Shown: one piece after another, positions 60,053 through 64,000 of the stretch | How the letters are laid out: each line of letters starts with the position of its first letter | How positions within the stretch are numbered: position 1 is the first letter of the stretch | NCBI GenBank assembly: GCA_017849455.1 | Contig: JAFIGX010000022.1 | Coordinates: forward strand, 806,001-870,000 | Source of the DNA: Pseudobacter sp. | GTDB taxonomy: Bacteria; Bacteroidota; Bacteroidia; Chitinophagales; Chitinophagaceae | Reading direction: 5' to 3' | DNA length: 64,000 bases | The notes under the pieces: generated by a model | Databases searched by the model: none | Told to the model about the DNA's origin: nothing | What the model saw: the letters and a program-made list of their open reading frames with translations, nothing else | Program-made: the position numbers and the translations under genes

Positions 60053-62773
60053 CTATTGTTTCGGTTTACCGAATTTCCGCAGGTTATAAATAAAACTGAG
60101 CATACAATACCGTTGCAATACTTCCACCTGGGTATCCTGGATAAAGGTTTGGGTGATGGAACGTGACACACTTGTATTTTGTTTCAGCAGATCATACACG
60201 GCAAAGCGGAGCATCCCCTGCTGATTACGGAAGAGCGCATAGTTGACAGCCATATTCCAACTGGTGATGCCTTTTCTGAAACCGGGCGCGATGCGGCTAT
60301 TGTAGTTGTACTGGATATTGTTCTCGATGATCAGCCGTTTGGGCCAGTTCCAGAAAAAATCCATCGTCACTGTATGGGTTATGTACTGCGCGTCCTGCGC
60401 CGTTTGAATGGAATAACGCGCATCGCTGAACCGGAGCGAGTAGGATGGCATGATGGTGAATAATTCTTTATAGGTGCTGCTGATCCCCAGTCGCGCATTG
60501 AGTGAATAGTTCTTCGTAACATTCTCCACCTTGTTGGTGAACACCATGTTCCTGTAATAAGTTCCGTTGAGACCAACATTCACCCTGAGCGACCAGTCGG
60601 GCCTTTTCCATGTTCTGCTGATACTCGTGTTGAATGAGCTGCTGTAATTGCCGTTTACATTCACGGGGCGGCTCAACTGCCTGCCGATACTATCGAACCA
60701 GGTATCGTTGACGATCTGGTTCTGCACAGCGGAGAAGCTCAATCCTGTATACCAGATCGACTGGCTGCTGGCCTTCCGGACAGTGAAGTTGAAATTATGA
60801 TAGAAAGAAGGTTTGAGATCGGGGTTGCCCAGTTGAACATACAAAGGGTTGCTGTTATCGGGCACCGGCTGCAATTGCAGGATGGAAGGCTGCTGGCTGT
60901 TGCCATTATAGAAGAAACCTATCTCGCCCGTCTTTGCGAACTGATAGCTGATGCTGGCCGCCGGAAAGATGTTGACATACCGTTGCTGCAGGTTAACTTT
61001 TTTGATATCGAGGTTTTGCTGGGTAAGCCATTGAACTCCCATCCCCATAGATGATCTCAGCCTGTCTTTACGATTATACAACAGCGTTATATCCGGATTA
61101 TGTATTTCTGTACTGTTCCTGAACGAATTGGTAAAGATGGTATCGGGCAGGTCGTACCCTCCGGTGGCAGGATTGAAGCGATTGGTGATCTTGTTGGAGT
61201 GCCCGGAATTGGTGCGGTAATTATACCTCAACAATACCGAAAGGTCTTTGACGATCGGTTCCGAATAACTGATGGAAAGACCGAAGGCCCTGTCCGTATT
61301 GCTGGTCCGGCTCAACTGGTCGAGACTATCCTTCGATTGTGAGCCATCTGTTTTGTAATACCTGCTCCTGCCGATATTGCTTTCCCTTCCATGCTGATCA
61401 TTATTATTATAGGTAAGGTTCATGGTAATACCACGGCCTTCCTTTCTAAGGCGGCGGCCCAGGAATATTTCAGAGCCGAATCCATCGGCACCTGTCTTGT
61501 TGTTCAGGGTATTCGCACTGGTATTGAGCGTATCGCCTTTCAGGGTAGTGGAAAATGCATCGTTACCTGTAAGTGCTTTTGCGTCCATGCGGTTATACCA
61601 GGCATTCATATAGAAGTTGGTCATGGTGTCGGGCCTGTAATCGAAGCTCATATTCACCCGGTGGTTGCCGTTGTCATTATTATTTTTGGTGAGGGAATTA
61701 TACAGGAAAGAAGTATCGGGTAAAATATTCTGCCGCTGTACACGGGTGGTATTGGTGGTATTGCTTTCATTGAAAAAATAGCTTCCACTCATCGTGAATT
61801 TCTTATTGAACACATTACTGAAGTTGAGGCCGCCTGCCTTGCTCTCCGTAATACCTGCGCCACCACCGCCCAGGCTGCTTTGGGCATTACTGATACTGAA
61901 ACTGCCACCGGAGCCGCCGGTCCGGTTGGTATTGCTCATATTGCCGATGAAATTGATCTGTTTTTTATCATCGAAATAATTGAGGCTGGCGCCGGCTTCA
62001 TATCTTTTATCGGACCCATAGCCTCCGAAACCCCGGCCGAACCAGCCCTGTTTCTGGTCTTTGCGGAGGGTGAGGTTGATCACTTTATCTTCATCGCCGG
62101 TGGTGGTCTTGTTGAACTGGGCCTGGCGTGTTTTATTGTCCATCACCTGCACTTTATCGATGATATTGCGGGGCAGGTTCTTGATGGCCACCTGCGGGTC
62201 ATTGCCGAAAAATTCTTTTCCATCTATCGTGATCTTGTTCACTTTCTTTCCATTCACGGTGATATTGCCGTCTTTATCGATATCCACGCCGGGCAATTGT
62301 TTGAGCAGGTCTTCCAGCACCGCATTGGGCATGGTGCGAAAAGACCCTGCATTGAATTCGAGCGTATCTTTTTTGATGAGCAGGGGCGGTCGCTGGCCTA
62401 CTACCATCACTTCTTCCAGTTCCTGGTAGGCCTTCGATAAACGGATAGGGCCCATCACCCATTCTTTCCTGTCTTCCGGTACAGTGATGGTGAATACCCG
62501 GCTCTTCATCCCATTGCAGGAGATCAGCACCTGGCAGGGTTTGGCCAATGGAATATCTTTTACCAGGAATTCGCCTTTGCGGTTGGTGAGAGCATAATTG
62601 ACGAGGGAGGAATCGGAAATGAGGAAAACAGAAATAGTAGCGGCTTCAATGGGCAGGCGGTTCAGTGAATCGGTCACCACGCCTTTTACAGATCCGTAAC
62701 GGTCGTGCTGTGCATAGATAATGCCCGGCAATAGCAATATCATCACCATGATTAGCCCTCCACTTAACCGCAT
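60053..62773 (-). CDS. Outer-membrane beta-barrel receptor (OMP_b-brl family, TonB-receptor-like), copy 2
   Basis: The 906 residues repeat the plan of copy 1: signal peptide (LLLPGIIYAQ), carboxypeptidase-like domain (GSVKGVVTDSLNRLPIEAAT), plug-like domain (VLEDLLKQLPGVDIDKDGNI, VNKITIDGKEFFGNDPQVAI) and a barrel ending LSFIYNLRKFG. The shared blocks make tandem duplication certain. A glycine/serine-rich insertion (~280-300) is specific to this copy. The start is ATG just after the signal. It is divergent from a small conserved gene. Confidence 0.9.
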   Translation of the reverse strand: MRLSGGLIMVMILLLPGIIYAQHDRYGSVKGVVTDSLNRLPIEAATISVFLISDSSLVNYALTNRKGEFLVKDIPLAKPCQVLISCNGMKSRVFTITVPEDRKEWVMGPIRLSKAYQELEEVMVVGQRPPLLIKKDTLEFNAGSFRTMPNAVLEDLLKQLPGVDIDKDGNITVNGKKVNKITIDGKEFFGNDPQVAIKNLPRNIIDKVQVMDNKTRQAQFNKTTTGDEDKVINLTLRKDQKQGWFGRGFGGYGSDKRYEAGASLNYFDDKKQINFIGNMSNTNRTGGSGGSFSISNAQSSLGGGGAGITESKAGGLNFSNVFNKKFTMSGSYFFNESNTTNTTRVQRQNILPDTSFLYNSLTKNNNDNGNHRVNMSFDYRPDTMTNFYMNAWYNRMDAKALTGNDAFSTTLKGDTLNTSANTLNNKTGADGFGSEIFLGRRLRKEGRGITMNLTYNNNDQHGRESNIGRSRYYKTDGSQSKDSLDQLSRTSNTDRAFGLSISYSEPIVKDLSVLLRYNYRTNSGHSNKITNRFNPATGGYDLPDTIFTNSFRNSTEIHNPDITLLYNRKDRLRSSMGMGVQWLTQQNLDIKKVNLQQRYVNIFPAASISYQFAKTGEIGFFYNGNSQQPSILQLQPVPDNSNPLYVQLGNPDLKPSFYHNFNFTVRKASSQSIWYTGLSFSAVQNQIVNDTWFDSIGRQLSRPVNVNGNYSSSFNTSISRTWKRPDWSLRVNVGLNGTYYRNMVFTNKVENVTKNYSLNARLGISSTYKELFTIMPSYSLRFSDARYSIQTAQDAQYITHTVTMDFFWNWPKRLIIENNIQYNYNSRIAPGFRKGITSWNMAVNYALFRNQQGMLRFAVYDLLKQNTSVSRSITQTFIQDTQVEVLQRYCMLSFIYNLRKFGKPKQ

Positions 62774-62824
62774 ATCGTAAGAATAAGGTTAAACAGTTAA
62801 AGCAGAGGGCCGTAAAATCGATAT

Positions 62825-62848
62825 CGACAACCAATGAGGGGGTTGTCG
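62825..62848. other. Hairpin in the gap between receptor copy 2 and the small conserved gene
   Basis: CGACAACC (62825-62832) and GGTTGTCG (62841-62848) form perfect 8-bp arms. It overlaps the divergent promoter region; the plus-strand gene has TACATTTA, close to a -7 box, running into its ATG at 62856. Confidence 0.4.
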
Positions 62849-62855
62849 TACATTT

Positions 62856-63200
62856 ATGCCGGGTCATAAAATTAATTATTTGAAGCCAAATAATGATATA
62901 TTGTTTATACAGGAGAACCTGGCCGCTGAATTCGGCCTGGCGCCCGGCGACGCTGCCTGGAAAGAGCAACTGGCGGCAAAGATCGATGAACTGATCGTTT
63001 CCGACTTCCCGAAATTGGTCAACTCCCTGTACCGGTTGGATGTAAGTGAAGAAGCCGTGAAGCAGGTGTTGAAACAATACCCCAACCGGAATGCCGGTGA
63101 ATTGATCGCCGGCCTGGTGATCGATCGAATGTTAAAAAAAATAGAAAGCCGCCAGGAATCCCGGCCAAACTCTGCGATACCCGATGACGAGAAATGGTGA
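62856..63200 (+). CDS. Small conserved hypothetical protein, 114 residues
   Basis: The 114 residues are mostly helical, with GHKINYLKPNNDILFIQENL, then KIDELIVSDFPKLVNSLYRL and VSEEAVKQVLKQYP. The central helices resemble small Bacteroidota proteins I know only as hypothetical. No enzyme motif. It is separated by 20 bases from the following acetyltransferase-like gene on the same strand and is probably co-transcribed. Confidence 0.78.
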   Translation: MPGHKINYLKPNNDILFIQENLAAEFGLAPGDAAWKEQLAAKIDELIVSDFPKLVNSLYRLDVSEEAVKQVLKQYPNRNAGELIAGLVIDRMLKKIESRQESRPNSAIPDDEKW

Positions 63201-63220
63201 ATAATTCCTAAGTTCGCTGC

Positions 63221-64000
63221 ATGAACGCCATCGAGGTTAATGATCTCCGTACAGCCCGTGCATTCATAGAATTGCCAGGACAACTGTACAAAAACGACCA
63301 AAATTGGATCTGCCCATTGCACAAAGATGTTGAAGCGGTCTTCGACCCTCAGCGCAACGTATTTTTTGCTCATGGCGTTTGTACCCGCTGGTTATTGGCC
63401 AATGGTAATGGTGAATATGTTGGACGTATCGCTGCTTTCATCAATCATGAAAAAGCCAACAAAACGCCACAACCAACCGGCGGCATTGGTTTTTTCGAAT
63501 GCATCGATGATCCGCAGGCCGCTCATCTCCTTTTCAATACGGCCAAAGCCTGGCTCAAAGAACGGGGCATGCAGGCAATGGATGGCCCCATCAATTTCGG
63601 CGAGAATGACAAATACTGGGGATTGCTGGTAGAAGGTTTCAAACCACCCAGTCTTGGCATGAACTACAACCCACCTTATTATATTCCCTTCTTCGATTCT
63701 TATGGCTTTCAGAAAGTATACGACCAGTATACCAATTTCCTCGATGCCACTATTCCGCTTCCCGAACGTTTTACGAAGATCGCCGATTGGGTAATGAAAA
63801 AACCCGGTTATTCCTTCAGGCATTTCGACAAAAATCATTTCGACCGTTTTGCCAGGGATTTCCAGGAGATCTATAACGATGCCTGGAGCGATTTCGAGAA
63901 TTTCACTCCCATCGAGATGGGCACCATCAAAGAATCCTTCCGGCAGATGCAGGCCATTATGGATGAGAAGATCATCTGGTTCGCCTATTATAAGGACGAG
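63221..64000 (+). CDS. GNAT-like (N-acetyltransferase-related) protein, 3'-truncated by window edge
   Basis: From ATG 63221 the frame is open to the window end (260 residues seen). It starts MNAIEVNDLRTARAFIELPG and has WICPLHKDVEAVFDP, a GRIAAFINHEKANKT strand and DGPINFGENDKYWGLLVEGF, a pattern of a Bacteroidota family with a duplicated acetyltransferase-like fold of unknown substrate. The usual length is ~380 residues, so about two-thirds is present. Confidence 0.8.
   Translation, partial: MNAIEVNDLRTARAFIELPGQLYKNDQNWICPLHKDVEAVFDPQRNVFFAHGVCTRWLLANGNGEYVGRIAAFINHEKANKTPQPTGGIGFFECIDDPQAAHLLFNTAKAWLKERGMQAMDGPINFGENDKYWGLLVEGFKPPSLGMNYNPPYYIPFFDSYGFQKVYDQYTNFLDATIPLPERFTKIADWVMKKPGYSFRHFDKNHFDRFARDFQEIYNDAWSDFENFTPIEMGTIKESFRQMQAIMDEKIIWFAYYKDE

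Noticed and set aside
60179..62440. Several plus-strand frames across receptor copy 2, including one of 186 residues
   Set aside because: Antisense shadows of a receptor; their similarity to frames opposite copy 1 follows from the gene duplication itself.
1..64000. CRISPR arrays, tRNA or rRNA genes, insertion sequences, prophage genes
   Set aside because: No regular direct-repeat array with unique spacers, no transposase or integrase product, and no tRNA-like cloverleaf or rRNA sequence was found by eye. The repeat arrays reported are 7-8 base units in inverted layout, not CRISPR.

Overview
This 64 kb window comes from a chromosome of the phylum Bacteroidota, most likely family Chitinophagaceae or close relatives. 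The evidence is a SusC/SusD pair, a protein with a type IX secretion C-terminal domain, GldC, two OMP_b-brl-type receptors, and several family-restricted proteins (DUF4290, DUF6089, DUF6252). The recognisable promoters also carry the Bacteroidota -7 box TAnnTTTG, in four cases with TTGN 19 bases upstream. I see no rRNA, tRNA, CRISPR array, insertion sequence or prophage. Apart from a few accessory islands, this is ordinary core genome.

Layout. 0-9 kb: end of an OmpR-type regulator, a BatD-like protein with an odd start, a LytTR regulator, SDR, YjjG-type phosphatase, a phospholipid set (CPBP protease, cdsA, psd), dusB and an M28 peptidase lipoprotein. 9-14 kb: a minus-strand run of gntP, glycerate kinase, aldehyde dehydrogenase, glutathione peroxidase and a membrane protein, suggesting uptake and phosphorylation of glycerate or a related acid. 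14-16 kb: an accessory island with a degenerate nucleotidyltransferase-HEPN protein, a 95-residue partner and a divergent XRE regulator. 16-24 kb: a PQQ-type sugar dehydrogenase lipoprotein, tadA, and a nutrient-uptake locus (DUF1080 protein, SusC, SusD, small lipoprotein). 24-26.5 kb: Mn-type SOD, a lipoprotein, and rpmH-rnpA-yidD; rpmH encodes only 51 residues.

26.5-40.3 kb is a long minus-strand envelope cluster: gldC, yqeY, cvpA, hydrolase, CBS protein, BamA-like protein, nadK, DUF6089, uppS, bamA, two Skp/OmpH chaperones and murI. 40.5-46.8 kb runs on the plus strand: T9SS cargo, DUF4290, murA (Asp in place of the usual active-site Cys), a CorC-like protein, tatC and rpiB. 46.8-64 kb holds an LTA-synthase-like transferase, a deoxyhypusine-synthase homologue, an ACP phosphodiesterase homologue, tandem DUF2911 genes, asnB, a PepSY-like protein, a trans-sulfuration enzyme, a TIGR02757 protein, two tandem outer-membrane receptors, a small conserved protein and a truncated acetyltransferase-like gene.

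The most unusual signal lies between the genes. At least eight intergenic gaps hold inverted repeats whose arms are degenerate tandem arrays of 7- or 8-base units. Arms reach 35 bp perfect. Arrays run into stop codons, end at a start codon in register (42.6-42.7 kb), or carry the -7 promoter box as their last unit (3.6 kb). A second recurring pattern is a -7 box placed only 3-4 bases before the start codon, which would imply leaderless transcripts.
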